Positions 18,265 through 27,933 of a stretch of DNA of 64,000 nucleotides are shown here, in pieces. The notes under the pieces were generated by a model that saw only the letters and a program-made list of their open reading frames with translations, was not told the origin of the DNA and made no database searches. A program made the translations under genes and the position numbers. Where the stretch lies: positions 1 through 64,000 of the forward strand of contig CACESS010000006.1 in NCBI GenBank assembly GCA_902562275.1, read 5' to 3'. Numbering within the stretch: position 1 is the stretch's first letter; each line of letters starts with the position of its first letter. The stretch comes from an uncultured Alphaproteobacteria bacterium. GTDB taxonomy: Bacteria; Pseudomonadota; Alphaproteobacteria; HIMB59; GCA-002718135.

Positions 18265-19542
18265 ATGAACGTTCTTGTCATAGGTAATGGTGGAAGAGAG
18301 CATGCATTATGTTATGGTATAAAACAATCTCCTAATTGTTCTAATTTATATTGTATTCCTGGTAGTGATAGTATTAGTGAAATTGCTTCTTCGTTTATCA
18401 CAGATGTTAATGATCATGATGCTATTCTTCAATTTTGTTTTGAAAGTAAAATTGATCTTGTGGTGATAGGCCCAGAACTACCTTTAACTAAAGGATTATC
18501 CAACCTTTTAATGAACAATTCTATTTTAGTCTTTGGCCCTGATCAGATGGGAGCTGAACTAGAAAAATCAAAAAAGTTTACAAAAGATATTTGTAAAAAA
18601 TTACATATAGCAACAGCTGCTTATGACGTATTTGACAATTATGATGATGCCTTCATTTTTTGTCAAAACCAATCCTATCCTCTTGTTATTAAAGCTGATG
18701 GTTTAGCAGCAGGAAAAGGAGTTATTATTTGTCAAACAATGGAAGATGCAAAAGATGCACTGATTAAATGTTTTAAAGATAATTCTTTTGGTGATGCTGG
18801 TTCAGTTGTTGTTATTGAAGAATTTTTAGTTGGTGAAGAGGTAAGCCTATTTTCACTTGTTGATAAAAATGGATTTGTGTTGCCACTTACAACAGCACAA
18901 GATCATAAAAAAATCTTGGAAGGAGAAAAAGGGTTAAACACTGGTGGTATGGGAGCCTACACACCTGTTCCTTCTATTTCATCAAATAAAATGAATGAAT
19001 TATCCAACACATTTGTTGAACCTATCGTTCAACATCTTGCTGAACAAGGCATCAAGTATCAAGGAATGTTTTATGCAGGATTAATTCTAACAGACAAGGG
19101 TCCAAATTTACTTGAAATTAATGTTCGTTTCGGCGATCCGGAAACACAAGCAATTATTCCACTATTAGAAACAGATTTATTAGAACTCCTTCATGCATCA
19201 GCGATAGGCACCTTAAATGAAATAAAAAAAATTAAGTGGAAAAATGATTATGCCATGACAGTAGTAATGGCTGCTCATGGTTATCCTGAGGATTATAAAA
19301 AATTAACACCAATTAATAATTTGGAAAATCTTACTTTAACAACGGATGACTATTTATTTCATGCAGGAACAATGCTTAAAGAAAACAAATGGCTCTCTAA
19401 TGGTGGACGTGTATTAAATATCTCTAGTACGGGCAAGGATTTAAAAACTATTAGAGAAACTATTCACAATATAATCAATCAAATTAATTGGGATGAGGGA
19501 TATTATCGAAAAGATATTGGTTGGAGATATATTGATGAGTAA
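18265..19542 (+). CDS. purD: GAR synthetase (phosphoribosylamine-glycine ligase)
   Basis: PurD is an ATP-grasp ligase joining glycine to phosphoribosylamine. The 425-residue protein starts MNVLVIGNGGREHAL and carries the ATP-grasp core KADGLAAGKGV, the conserved AQDHKKILEG and LLEINVRFGDPETQ near the metal site. It overlaps purC by 8 bp. Confidence 0.95.
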   Translation: MNVLVIGNGGREHALCYGIKQSPNCSNLYCIPGSDSISEIASSFITDVNDHDAILQFCFESKIDLVVIGPELPLTKGLSNLLMNNSILVFGPDQMGAELEKSKKFTKDICKKLHIATAAYDVFDNYDDAFIFCQNQSYPLVIKADGLAAGKGVIICQTMEDAKDALIKCFKDNSFGDAGSVVVIEEFLVGEEVSLFSLVDKNGFVLPLTTAQDHKKILEGEKGLNTGGMGAYTPVPSISSNKMNELSNTFVEPIVQHLAEQGIKYQGMFYAGLILTDKGPNLLEINVRFGDPETQAIIPLLETDLLELLHASAIGTLNEIKKIKWKNDYAMTVVMAAHGYPEDYKKLTPINNLENLTLTTDDYLFHAGTMLKENKWLSNGGRVLNISSTGKDLKTIRETIHNIINQINWDEGYYRKDIGWRYIDE

Positions 19543-20431
19543 TTCTTTTTTAGTTGAAGGAAAAACAAAAATTATTGAGAAAACAAATGATCAAAATATC
19601 ATTCGAATTGTAACAAAAGATTTTTTAACAGGTGGGGATGCAGCGAAGAAAGAGGAAATTAAAGATATTGGAATACAAAAGACAAAACAAACAAGTAATG
19701 TGTTTAATATGCTTCGCAAGGCAGGTATTGCAACATCATTTATTGAACAAGATTCACCAAATAGTCTTTTAAGTTACAACTGCAATATGCTTCCTTTAGA
19801 ATTTGTAGTTAGACGCTATGCATGGGGAAGTTATTTAAGTAGAAACACTCAATTTGAAAAAGATAAAAGCAATCCTCATCAATTTGAAAACTTAGTTTGG
19901 GAAATATTTCATAAACAAGCGGTTGTTATCCCTCCACATGTTGAAGAAACTGTTCAAATGGATGAGAGTGAAGCGAGAAGACAATTTTTAAAAGATGGAA
20001 AATGGGAAGAGGGTATATTTACGGATCCTTTAGTAAAAACGGGAGAAGAATGGGAGTTATTTTCTGCTAAACAGCCTATAACAAGCAAAAGCTTGATGAA
20101 AACCAAAAAATTATTGTCTGATCAGGAATTAGAAATAGCTATTAACAAAATTATTCTTCCAAGTTTTGAGCTTATTGAAGACAAATGGAAAACTATTAAG
20201 ACAATTGATGGTCCTATACATTTAGTTGATATTAAGTTTGAGCTTGGTTTTAAAGTATCGGATAATTCTTTAGTTTTATCTGATGTCGTTGATAATGATA
20301 GTTGGCGAATATGGCCTGGGGGAGATCCTACTAAACAATTAGATAAACAATCTTTTCGTGAAGGAGAAGATTTAGTAAATGTTGCCAATAAATATCAATT
20401 AGTAACGCAGTTAACTGATCAATTTAATTAA
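19535..20431 (+). CDS. purC: SAICAR synthetase PurC, long variant
   Basis: PurC couples aspartate to CAIR. The ATG at 19535 (MSNSFLVEGKTKIIEK), which overlaps the purD stop, was chosen because the conserved EGKTK motif begins seven residues later. The frame is open to 19493 but that part lies inside purD. The 298-residue length exceeds the roughly 237 residues of Escherichia coli PurC. The insert around MPLEFVVRRYAWGSYL to the FTDPLV region marks a long form of the family. The substrate motif SDVVDNDSWRIWP is clear. It is the last gene of the purM operon and converges on purK. Confidence 0.9.
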   Translation: MSNSFLVEGKTKIIEKTNDQNIIRIVTKDFLTGGDAAKKEEIKDIGIQKTKQTSNVFNMLRKAGIATSFIEQDSPNSLLSYNCNMLPLEFVVRRYAWGSYLSRNTQFEKDKSNPHQFENLVWEIFHKQAVVIPPHVEETVQMDESEARRQFLKDGKWEEGIFTDPLVKTGEEWELFSAKQPITSKSLMKTKKLLSDQELEIAINKIILPSFELIEDKWKTIKTIDGPIHLVDIKFELGFKVSDNSLVLSDVVDNDSWRIWPGGDPTKQLDKQSFREGEDLVNVANKYQLVTQLTDQFN

Positions 20432-20441
20432 AGTTAATAAT

Positions 20442-21485
20442 TTATTTTTCAATAATCGTTAAATGACCCATTTTTCTTTTTTGCTTAATTTCTGTTTTTA
20501 AATAATCATAAAAAAATTCGTTATCCATAAATATTTTATTTCGATACGGCGTTATCTCATCACCAATTAAATTAATCATTTTGGCATTATATAATTTTTT
20601 TGTTTCAATCTTTTCTAAGCCACATACTGCTCGTACATGATTTTCAAATTGACTAATATTATGAGAGTTCATTGTCAAATGCCCAGAATTATGAACACGA
20701 GGGGCAATTTCGTTAGCATATAAATTATCATCAGTATCAATAAAAAATTCTACACATAACGTTCCAATATAATCTAGTTTTTCTACAACGTGTTTTGCCC
20801 ACTCAATCGATTTTTTTAGTAGGTTATCAGAAATATCACTTGGTATTGTTGAATATTTTAAAATTTGTTCTTCATGAACATTCTCAATAGGATCATAGAT
20901 CTCATAACTATTTTGATCATAACGAGTAATGACGACTGAGATTTCTTTTTTAAGATGAATGAGTTTTTCTAAAATATATTCTTTTGTAAAGTCAATTTCG
21001 TTCGTAATATCATCTACAGTATGTAATTTATATTGACCTTTGCCATCGTATCCTAATGTTGTTGTTTTTAATAGACCTGGAAGCAAGCTTACATTTTCAC
21101 TCAAATCCTTTTCATTTTTGACAGTTACATATTTTGTTGTTGTTATATTATTATCATTGAGAAATTTTTTTTCTGTTTCCCGGTGTTGAATGAGTCGATT
21201 AATTTCTGGTTTAGGTAAAACTTGTTTCTTTTCATTAATCTTTTTTAATATTGCAAAGGGAATATTTTCAAATTCATATGTAACAAGATCAACTTCATCA
21301 ATAAAATTATTTATCGTTGTATCATCATCATACTGACCAAAAATAAATTTAGTCGCAAAGTGTTGTCCAGGCGCATCAGGATCATCACTTAATATGACGG
21401 TTTGTATATCTATTTTTTTTGCTGCATCTGCTAAAAGACTACCTAATTGTCCACCACCGATAATGCCAAGTGTGGGTGTATTCAT
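20442..21485 (-). CDS. purK: N5-CAIR synthetase PurK
   Basis: PurK is an ATP-grasp enzyme converting AIR and bicarbonate to N5-CAIR. The 347-residue protein opens with LGIIGGGQLGSLLADAA. It contains GLLKTTTLGYDGKGQY (ATP-grasp loop) and EIAPRVHNSGH (metal/substrate loop). It follows purE by 3 bp; guaB-purE-purK appear to be one unit. Confidence 0.94.
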   Translation of the reverse strand: MNTPTLGIIGGGQLGSLLADAAKKIDIQTVILSDDPDAPGQHFATKFIFGQYDDDTTINNFIDEVDLVTYEFENIPFAILKKINEKKQVLPKPEINRLIQHRETEKKFLNDNNITTTKYVTVKNEKDLSENVSLLPGLLKTTTLGYDGKGQYKLHTVDDITNEIDFTKEYILEKLIHLKKEISVVITRYDQNSYEIYDPIENVHEEQILKYSTIPSDISDNLLKKSIEWAKHVVEKLDYIGTLCVEFFIDTDDNLYANEIAPRVHNSGHLTMNSHNISQFENHVRAVCGLEKIETKKLYNAKMINLIGDEITPYRNKIFMDNEFFYDYLKTEIKQKRKMGHLTIIEK

Positions 21486-21488
21486 GAC

Positions 21489-21980
21489 TTATGGTTTTTG
21501 TTTAACAGCTTTTGATTGTTTAGTTCGGTAATTTTTTAAATTTTTCTTAATTTCTTTATTCATAAGAGCAACAATAGAAGCTGCATATAAACCAGCATTC
21601 ATAGCACCGTCCTCACCGATTGCAACACTGCCAACAGGGATACCTTTTGGCATTTGTACTATAGATAACAAACTATCCAATCCCTTTAATTTACGACTTT
21701 CTACTGGTACACCGATCACAGGTATAGTTGTTAATGATGCAATCATTCCTGGTAAATGTGCAGAGCCTCCTGCACCAGCAATAATGACACAAATATTATT
21801 ATTTTCAGCTGCTTTGGCAAATTTAAACATTCTCTCTGGTGTACGGTGTGCAGAAACAATTTTCGTTTCAAACTTTACTTTCAGTAATCTTAAAATTTTT
21901 TCACAATTTTTCATGGTAGCATAATCAGACTTACTTCCCATCACAATTGCTACCTTATGTTTTGTTGATGCTGAGGTCAT
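21489..21980 (-). CDS. purE: N5-CAIR mutase PurE (class I)
   Basis: PurE rearranges N5-CAIR to CAIR. The 163-residue protein has [24 protein letters not shown] with the catalytic His, and [13 protein letters not shown]. Presence of PurK shows it is the class I mutase rather than a carboxylase. It lies 42 bp after guaB. Confidence 0.95.
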   Translation of the reverse strand: MTSASTKHKVAIVMGSKSDYATMKNCEKILRLLKVKFETKIVSAHRTPERMFKFAKAAENNNICVIIAGAGGSAHLPGMIASLTTIPVIGVPVESRKLKGLDSLLSIVQMPKGIPVGSVAIGEDGAMNAGLYAASIVALMNKEIKKNLKNYRTKQSKAVKQKP

Positions 21981-22022
21981 TTTTGTTTTATTGTATCAAT
22001 TCAATGATGATTCGATACATTA

Positions 22023-23129
22023 TTACATAATGACATCGTGAACATTACTTTCGCGGGCTCCTGCTTTAGAAATAAACACAAATTTACAATTGCCTTGCAT
22101 TTTCTTAATCGTTTTATGACCAGTGTAACCCATGGAAGATCTTAAGCCACCAACAAGTTGATACGCTACATCTTTTATTTTACCTTTATATGGAACCATC
22201 CCTTCCACACCTTCTGCCACTAATTTTTTGGCATTCTTTGTTTCTTCTTGGGAGTATCGATCAAAAGAACCCTTTTGCATTGCTCCTACTGAACCCATAC
22301 CTCTATAGGATTTAAATTTTTTACCTTTAATCGTTAATAATTTTCCTGGTGATTCCTCAGTGCCAGCAAATAAAGACCCTATCATACATGCACTTGCACC
22401 GCCTGCTATAGCTTTTGCAATATCACCGGAAGTTTTTATTCCTCCATCTGCAATTACAGGAATTTTAAATTTTTTGGCAACTTGAAATGTTTCCATTACA
22501 GCTGAGAGTTGAGGAATACCAACACCAGTCACAACCCTTGTTGTACAAATTGATCCTGGCCCAATACCTACTTTAATAGCATCTACACCAGCACTAATTA
22601 AATCTGATGCAGCTTTTTTTGTAGCAATGTTTCCAACTATGAGAGGTGTTTTCTTTAAAATTTTTTTTGCTTTTTCAATAAACTGTAAAGTCGTTTTCGT
22701 ATGTGCATGAGCAACATCAATAAAGACTATATCAACACCAAATTTTAATAATTCTAATAGTCGTAAGTACGCATTATTTTCAACACCAATTGCAGCGCCC
22801 ACCGCAATCTTTCCATTAGAATTAATTACAGCATTTTGAAATTTTTTAGCGTTAACTTTAAAGCTATGAACTTTTTTTACTTCGCTTGCTTGTTTATCAA
22901 TTGGCATATTACGGTGAATAACACCTAGACCACCATGAAGTGCGAGATTGATTGCCATTTTATTCTCTGTCACGGTATCCATAGCAGCGGAGAGTATGGG
23001 AATATGTAATTTGACTTTTCCAATGGTAATCGATGTATCTACATCTTTAGGTTTGATCTCAGAATACGCTGGTGAGAGCAGAACATCATCAAAGGTAACG
23101 GAATAATTAGTATTTATCTGGTAGGCCAT
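22023..23129 (-). CDS. guaB: IMP dehydrogenase lacking the CBS domains
   Basis: GuaB oxidises IMP to XMP, the committed guanine nucleotide step. The ATG at 23129 gives 368 residues; a TTG at 23138 is less likely. The barrel is complete, with [22 protein letters not shown] and the catalytic loop [15 protein letters not shown] (Cys195). Typical bacterial IMPDH is about 490 residues because a CBS pair (about 120 residues) is inserted after the second barrel helix. Here the protein passes directly from [16 protein letters not shown] into VGAAIGV, so the allosteric module is missing. Confidence 0.92.
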   Translation of the reverse strand: MAYQINTNYSVTFDDVLLSPAYSEIKPKDVDTSITIGKVKLHIPILSAAMDTVTENKMAINLALHGGLGVIHRNMPIDKQASEVKKVHSFKVNAKKFQNAVINSNGKIAVGAAIGVENNAYLRLLELLKFGVDIVFIDVAHAHTKTTLQFIEKAKKILKKTPLIVGNIATKKAASDLISAGVDAIKVGIGPGSICTTRVVTGVGIPQLSAVMETFQVAKKFKIPVIADGGIKTSGDIAKAIAGGASACMIGSLFAGTEESPGKLLTIKGKKFKSYRGMGSVGAMQKGSFDRYSQEETKNAKKLVAEGVEGMVPYKGKIKDVAYQLVGGLRSSMGYTGHKTIKKMQGNCKFVFISKAGARESNVHDVIM

Positions 23130-23247
23130 TTCCAACAATATTTATTTTATTTCGATTTGTTAAGTAAATAGTTCATAATTTTAAATTAAAAGATCTAAAA
23201 TTTAATATGTACTTGTAATAAATAATAAATTCATATTATATTTTGTT

Positions 23248-24138
23248 ATGAAATTTATATTTTTCTTCTTAACTGTCATTCTTGTTAATGTAAGCTTTGC
23301 TTCTGATAAAAAAGACGGTAGGTTTTTTGAAGACCAGCCAGATGTAACCGATGATTATCAAATTCATTTTATTTATATGCTTGATAAAAATGGCAAAGAT
23401 AATGAGTTGGATTTAAATGGTGAGATGGAGAGTATGGTCGAAGAGATGAACGAGAAAATGTTTGAATTAACCGGTAATAAACAAAAATATAAACTTGATT
23501 ATAGGTTAGATGGGAAACTCGATATTTCTTTTGTGAGATTAGATGTAAAAGGAAGAAAAGAGGGGTGGAATAATAACTATCCGGATTTCTTCATTCAAAA
23601 TCTTGGATTTAATAATCCCAAAAAATTATATTTTTCTTTTGTCGATAGTTTCACGCATAGGGATAGTGGTCAAATGGGAGTCCATTCCGGTTATACTTTT
23701 ATGAAAAGAGCGGGATCTAGAGAAGAAATAATTAAAATTACCATTCATGAACTTTTACACGGGCAAGGATTTTCGTGGAAATGTACAAAAGGTAATACGA
23801 ATGGTCATGTATCTGGCCCAAGTGTTTTAAGTAATGAAAACAATCAATATATTTTAGGTAAGACGATTTATGAGCATGGTGATGATAGTTGTCCAGATTT
23901 AAAAGATTCTATTTATATGACACCAACATCAGCTGATCCCTTTGATCCACTTCCTATGGTCTGTCATTTAGCGGAGAGATCAGGAAGAGCGCACGGAGGT
24001 ACTTACGGATTTGAAGATCAGTGGCCAGTAAGATACGATCATAAAAAATTTAAAAAAATACGAAAGAACTCTTATTGGTGTACCTATAAATTAGATGAAT
24101 TTGCTGATCCAATGTGGTTTAAAAAGTGGAAAAAATAA
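23248..24138 (+). CDS. Secreted HExxH-motif protein, putative zinc peptidase
   Basis: I do not recognise the family. The 296-residue product has a signal peptide (about 1-19, ending SFASDK), so it is exported. ITIHELLHGQGF contains a zinc-metallopeptidase motif (H167, E168, H171), preceded by a possible substrate-cleft strand. Several cysteines in the mature part (SWKC, DSCPD, MVCHL, WCTY) could form disulfides. It stands alone between divergent guaB and a convergent GNAT-like gene. Peptidase activity is inference from the motif only. Confidence 0.6.
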   Translation: MKFIFFFLTVILVNVSFASDKKDGRFFEDQPDVTDDYQIHFIYMLDKNGKDNELDLNGEMESMVEEMNEKMFELTGNKQKYKLDYRLDGKLDISFVRLDVKGRKEGWNNNYPDFFIQNLGFNNPKKLYFSFVDSFTHRDSGQMGVHSGYTFMKRAGSREEIIKITIHELLHGQGFSWKCTKGNTNGHVSGPSVLSNENNQYILGKTIYEHGDDSCPDLKDSIYMTPTSADPFDPLPMVCHLAERSGRAHGGTYGFEDQWPVRYDHKKFKKIRKNSYWCTYKLDEFADPMWFKKWKK

Positions 24139-24158
24139 ATAAGTATTAAAAATAAACT

Positions 24159-24638
24159 TCAAATTTTGTATTCAAAGTTTTGTGTGGTTGGATTAATTTT
24201 TATTAATCTTGCACCATTTCGTATGTGATAATGTGTTGCCACAGGCGTTAAAGGGGAAAGGGTAATAATACTTTCAAATTGATCTTTTGATTTAATATAG
24301 TTTTGTAATTCCTTCATTATTTTCTTTCCAGCACCTTTTTTAAAAGACCAAACTGTATACGCAATAGGGATGGAAGCTTCATCTTCCTTTACACTCATTA
24401 AATCCATTTCTTTAATTGTTGCAGGAATTTCATTTGTAAAGGCAAAGCACGCAATACCCTCGATATCATCTTTATATTTGAGGCCAAATATTTTTCTTCC
24501 TTTTGATGTACGAAAATCATTGTCCAGTTCTGGGCGCACAGGATCATCAGATGGATTAACACCATCTAGTTCAACAAGTTCTGTTTTTTTGATCCAGCTA
24601 AAGAAATCAAACTCGTATTTGTATCTGCCAATTTTCAT
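24159..24638 (-). CDS. GNAT-like acetyltransferase, weak match
   Basis: This 159-residue cytosolic protein has a faint GNAT pattern. A strand with IPIAYTVWSFKKG is followed by GAGKKIMKELQNYIK, resembling the acetyl-CoA loop and helix, and ends with ATHYHIRNGARLIKI, typical of GNAT C-termini. The substrate is unknown. It is a single gene convergent with the secreted HExxH gene and divergent from the MATE gene. An alternative is an unrelated hypothetical protein. Confidence 0.5.
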   Translation of the reverse strand: MKIGRYKYEFDFFSWIKKTELVELDGVNPSDDPVRPELDNDFRTSKGRKIFGLKYKDDIEGIACFAFTNEIPATIKEMDLMSVKEDEASIPIAYTVWSFKKGAGKKIMKELQNYIKSKDQFESIITLSPLTPVATHYHIRNGARLIKINPTTQNFEYKI

Positions 24639-24757
24639 TTTAAATTTTTCGAGCTTTATAATATTTATGAAATAAAGATAGTGAATTTTTTGATAGGAAA
24701 GTCATCTTAATTACTTATTATCAAATTTTACTAATATAAATTCTTGCTACACAAAAA

Positions 24758-26071
24758 ATGTCATCAAATTCATCCATTCAAAATATTATTAAACTCTCCA
24801 TTCCAATATTTTTTGCAAACTTAGCTATTCCTTTAGTTGCTATTGTTGACACAGGACTAATGGGTAATCTTGATAATGCCAGCTATTTAGTTGCAACCAG
24901 TATTGCGGCAAGTGTCTTTTCTATGATTTTCTGGAGTTTTGGTTTTCTGCGTATGGGTACGGTTGGTATGATTGCTCAAGCACATGGATCAAAAGATTAT
25001 CAAGAAATTCTAAATATTTTTTTACGAAACATTGCTTTTGTAATTATTATTTCCTTGTTACTAGTCTTTTTTCAGGGATACTTATTTCAAATATCATTAT
25101 CCATATTTGATTTATCATTTGAAACAAAAAAATTTTTTAAAGATTATTTTAATCTTCGTATTTATTCCTCCTTTGGCGAGCTCACTATTTTTGTCATTAC
25201 AGGATTGTTTATTGGTTTACAGAAAACAAAAACATCAAGTATCATCATTGGTTTCTTTTCTATTGCAAATATTCTCTTTAGTTTATTTTTTGTTTTATAC
25301 TTAAATTTGAATGTTCAAGGTGTTGCTCTTGGTACTTTAGTCTCTTCTTCTCTTACAACAATTATTTTTTTATTTTATACTTTTTTTGATTTAAATAAGT
25401 TTGTTCAGTTAGAATTTAACACACAGAAGATTTTTAACTTTAATAAAATTAAAAATATTTTTAATATTAATTTTAATATATTTATCCGGTCTATTCTTCT
25501 TACATTTGCTTTTTTATATTTTACCTACCTTGGCAATTCTATCAGCGAGGAGACAGTTGCCGCGAACACAATATTGCTTAACCTAACGATGCTATCTGCG
25601 TTTATTCTTGATGCTTATGCATTTTCAACAGAGTGTATTGTTGGATATTCTATTGGCTCTAAAAATTTACGTTTATTAAAAGACGTTGTTAAAAATTCTT
25701 TTATTTTAAGTGCTTCTACAGCTTTATTAATATGTGTTATTTTTTTCTTTGGTAATCATTTCTTTATTATTGCCTTGACAGATCTAACTGAGATTAGAAA
25801 CATTTGTTTTTCTTATGCATATTGGATTGTTATTATTCCTTTTATTTCCTCTTTCTGTTTTCAATTTGATGGAATTTTTGTAGGTGCATCCCAAACAACA
25901 GAACTGCGAAATGCAATGATAGTATCTGTTGGTATTTATATTATCTGCTCCTTCTTTTTGATTGCAAGTTTTGGTAACAATGGTTTGTGGTTATCGCTTT
26001 CTATTTTCTTCATCGCCAGAGCGTTGACATTATTTTTGTATTTAGATAGAATTTATCAACGTGCTACTTAA
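24758..26071 (+). CDS. MATE-family efflux transporter (DinF-like)
   Basis: The 437-residue polytopic protein has about 12 hydrophobic helices and the MATE/DinF opening IIKLSIPIFFANLAIPLVAIVDTGLMG. MATE proteins export cationic compounds using Na+ or H+ gradients. The family pattern GFLRMGTVGMIAQAHG in the second helix pair supports the DinF branch. It overlaps the next gene by 11 bp. Confidence 0.88.
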   Translation: MSSNSSIQNIIKLSIPIFFANLAIPLVAIVDTGLMGNLDNASYLVATSIAASVFSMIFWSFGFLRMGTVGMIAQAHGSKDYQEILNIFLRNIAFVIIISLLLVFFQGYLFQISLSIFDLSFETKKFFKDYFNLRIYSSFGELTIFVITGLFIGLQKTKTSSIIIGFFSIANILFSLFFVLYLNLNVQGVALGTLVSSSLTTIIFLFYTFFDLNKFVQLEFNTQKIFNFNKIKNIFNINFNIFIRSILLTFAFLYFTYLGNSISEETVAANTILLNLTMLSAFILDAYAFSTECIVGYSIGSKNLRLLKDVVKNSFILSASTALLICVIFFFGNHFFIIALTDLTEIRNICFSYAYWIVIIPFISSFCFQFDGIFVGASQTTELRNAMIVSVGIYIICSFFLIASFGNNGLWLSLSIFFIARALTLFLYLDRIYQRAT

Positions 26072-26612
26072 ATATTTTGTATTAATAATACTTATTTTTT
26101 TCTACTCTTTATCTAGTAATGGTAATTCAAATATTATTGAGGAATTAAAAAAAAATAATAAATTAATATTTATTCGACATGCATTAGCTCCTGGAAATGG
26201 AGATCCTGATAATTTTGATATTTTTGATTGTTCTACTCAGCGTAATCTTAATAGTGTTGGTAGAGAACAATCTATTGAATTAGGGAATTTTTTTGACACA
26301 AATAATATTTCTATAGATTTAGTTTTATCTAGTGAATGGTGTCGTTGTAAAGAAACAGCAAATCTAGCATTCAAAAAATTTGAAACGTTTAATGCTCTTA
26401 ATTCTTTTTATGATCCAAAATTTTATAAAAATAAAGAACCACAACTAGAGAAATTAATTAATTTTATAAACAATTTAGAAAATGAAGGTAATATAGTATT
26501 TGTTACACACTACGTAGTAATCGCTGCTATCTTTGGTCAGGCAGTAACTTCCGGTGAAATATTAATAGCTGATCGAAATCTTAATGTGGTTGGAAGAATA
26601 AAAGATTATTAA
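26061..26612 (+). CDS. Secreted histidine phosphatase (phosphoglycerate-mutase-like)
   Basis: The 183-residue protein belongs to the histidine phosphatase superfamily. [15 protein letters not shown] carries the phospho-accepting His, [11 protein letters not shown] the second Arg region and [11 protein letters not shown] the distal His. A hydrophobic N-terminus (about 1-20) suggests export. The start is a GTG at 26061 inside the MATE gene; no later start keeps the signal segment. The substrate is unknown. It ends 4 bp into the convergent ccrM. Confidence 0.75.
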   Translation: MLLKYFVLIILIFFYSLSSNGNSNIIEELKKNNKLIFIRHALAPGNGDPDNFDIFDCSTQRNLNSVGREQSIELGNFFDTNNISIDLVLSSEWCRCKETANLAFKKFETFNALNSFYDPKFYKNKEPQLEKLINFINNLENEGNIVFVTHYVVIAAIFGQAVTSGEILIADRNLNVVGRIKDY

Positions 26613-27679
26613 TTTAGTTTATCTTTACGGTAATTAGATCGTATTTCATCTAGAAGAATAGATTTAGATTTATCCTTCACATGCCAAAAATCCCATCCAT
26701 TACAACTTGGGAGTCCTTGTATTTTTGCTCCCATTTGATGAATGGAACCTGTTAAATCTTTTATTTTAAGTGTACCATCAATACTAACCGTTGCTTTAAA
26801 GCGTTCTTTTTTATCTGTTAATACGGCACCTGGTGGAATAATTCCTTGCTCAACTAATTCACCAAAAGGAACTTTTGGTAATTCCTTTCTACTTTTGGCA
26901 ATAGTGACAACATCTTCTTTTAATACTTTAGTTTTCTTTAGTCTCTCTTTTGAAAGTTTGACGTAATCTTTATCTTTTTCTATGCCAATAAAGTTCCGTT
27001 GTAATTTTTTTGCAACAACAGCAGTTGTTCCACTTCCTGAAAAGGGATCAAGAACAAGATCACCTTTTTTCGTAGAGGCTAATAGAATTCGGTAGAGTAG
27101 AGCTTCTGGTTTTTGTGTTGGGTGTGAACGTTGGTTATTATCTTTTCGCAATCTTTCTTTGCCTGAACAAATAGGAATATACCAGTCACTGCGCATTTGT
27201 TTTCCCTCATTTAATTCTTTGAGGTTTTGATAGTTAAATGTATATTTTGCTTCTCTTGATGTTGTGCACCATAACAGTGTTTCATGCGCATTTGTGAAAC
27301 GTGTACCACGAAAGTTTGGCATAGGATTTGTTTTATGCCATATAATATCATTTAAAATCCACAGACCTTCATCTTGTATCGTAGAACCTACACGTAAAAT
27401 ATTATGATAACTTCCTATGACCCAAAGAGTTGCACCTTTTTTTAATATTCTTTTGCATTCGCTAAGCCAAGCATTGGTAAATTGATCATATTCTTTATAC
27501 GTACTAAATTTATCCCAATCTTGTGTAACAGCTTCTACCGTTGTTTGATCTGGTCTGTATAGCGTATCTTTTAATTGGAGGTTGTAGGGTGGGTCAGCAA
27601 AAATAAGATCAACAGAATGATCCTTTATTTTTTTCATTTCCTTGATGGAGTCGCCTAAAATGATCTGATTTTTTTTCAT
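26609..27679 (-). CDS. ccrM: CcrM-type adenine DNA methyltransferase (GANTC)
   Basis: CcrM methylates adenine in GANTC and, in alphaproteobacteria, times cell-cycle transcription. The 356-residue protein is a beta-class N6-adenine methyltransferase. The catalytic ADPPYNLQL comes near the N-terminus and the SAM motif [18 protein letters not shown] later. The C-terminal ~85 residues from [15 protein letters not shown] to [14 protein letters not shown] are the CcrM-specific DNA-recognition extension. It is a solitary methyltransferase with no restriction partner nearby. Three GANTC sites lie just upstream. Confidence 0.93.
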   Translation of the reverse strand: MKKNQIILGDSIKEMKKIKDHSVDLIFADPPYNLQLKDTLYRPDQTTVEAVTQDWDKFSTYKEYDQFTNAWLSECKRILKKGATLWVIGSYHNILRVGSTIQDEGLWILNDIIWHKTNPMPNFRGTRFTNAHETLLWCTTSREAKYTFNYQNLKELNEGKQMRSDWYIPICSGKERLRKDNNQRSHPTQKPEALLYRILLASTKKGDLVLDPFSGSGTTAVVAKKLQRNFIGIEKDKDYVKLSKERLKKTKVLKEDVVTIAKSRKELPKVPFGELVEQGIIPPGAVLTDKKERFKATVSIDGTLKIKDLTGSIHQMGAKIQGLPSCNGWDFWHVKDKSKSILLDEIRSNYRKDKLN

Positions 27680-27745
27680 AATTGATAAAAAGAATCTTTA
27701 AGCAGATATGGAATCAGGTCAATTGAGTTATCAACAGAGGGAATC
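27648..27745 (-). promoter_or_regulatory. Cluster of GANTC sites at the ccrM promoter and start
   Basis: Four GANTC sites occur in 98 bp: GAGTC at 27648-27652 (inside the first codons) and GAATC at 27692-27696, 27711-27715 and 27741-27745 (upstream). In Caulobacter, GANTC methylation in the ccrM leader represses its own promoter. The same arrangement here suggests autoregulation. The promoter elements themselves were not identified. Confidence 0.55.
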
Positions 27746-27781
27746 TTTTGGTAGGGATAACCTTAAATATTGGCTTAAAAC

Positions 27782-27806
27782 AAAAAAAAGGGGTCCGAAG
27801 ACCCCT
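27782..27806 (-). terminator. Rho-independent terminator with a TTCG loop
   Basis: Read on the minus strand, AGGGGTC and GACCCCT form a perfect 7 bp stem closed by C(TTCG)G, followed by eight T residues. It lies about 130 bp past the rnhB stop and before the ccrM promoter, so it would end the slt-moaB-rnhB transcript and insulate ccrM. On the plus strand no T-run follows, so it works in one direction only. Confidence 0.8.
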
Positions 27807-27832
27807 AGAATAGCTCATCAAAATTGGGAGGA

Positions 27833-27922
27833 ATGATGAAACATATTAACTGTTTAAATATTTGTCCCATCTTTTTAAAGCATAATTACATAATAATTGG
27901 TATGCATTACTTGCATGGCTAG
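27833..27922 (+). CDS. Possible 29-residue small ORF
   Basis: GGGAGGA sits just before a double ATG (27833 and 27836), opening a frame MMKHINCLNICPIFL and so on to a TAG at 27920-27922. The strong ribosome-binding site is the only support. There is no recognisable family and the AT-rich spacer could give such a frame by chance. It is antisense to the 3' tail of the rnhB transcript. Confidence 0.2.
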   Translation: MMKHINCLNICPIFLKHNYIIIGMHYLHG

Positions 27923-27933
27923 AATATTAATAA

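Noticed and set aside
27680-27933. tRNA or known structured RNA in the largest spacer
   Set aside because: No acceptor/T-loop pattern or known riboswitch core was seen; only the terminator hairpin and GANTC sites are supported.
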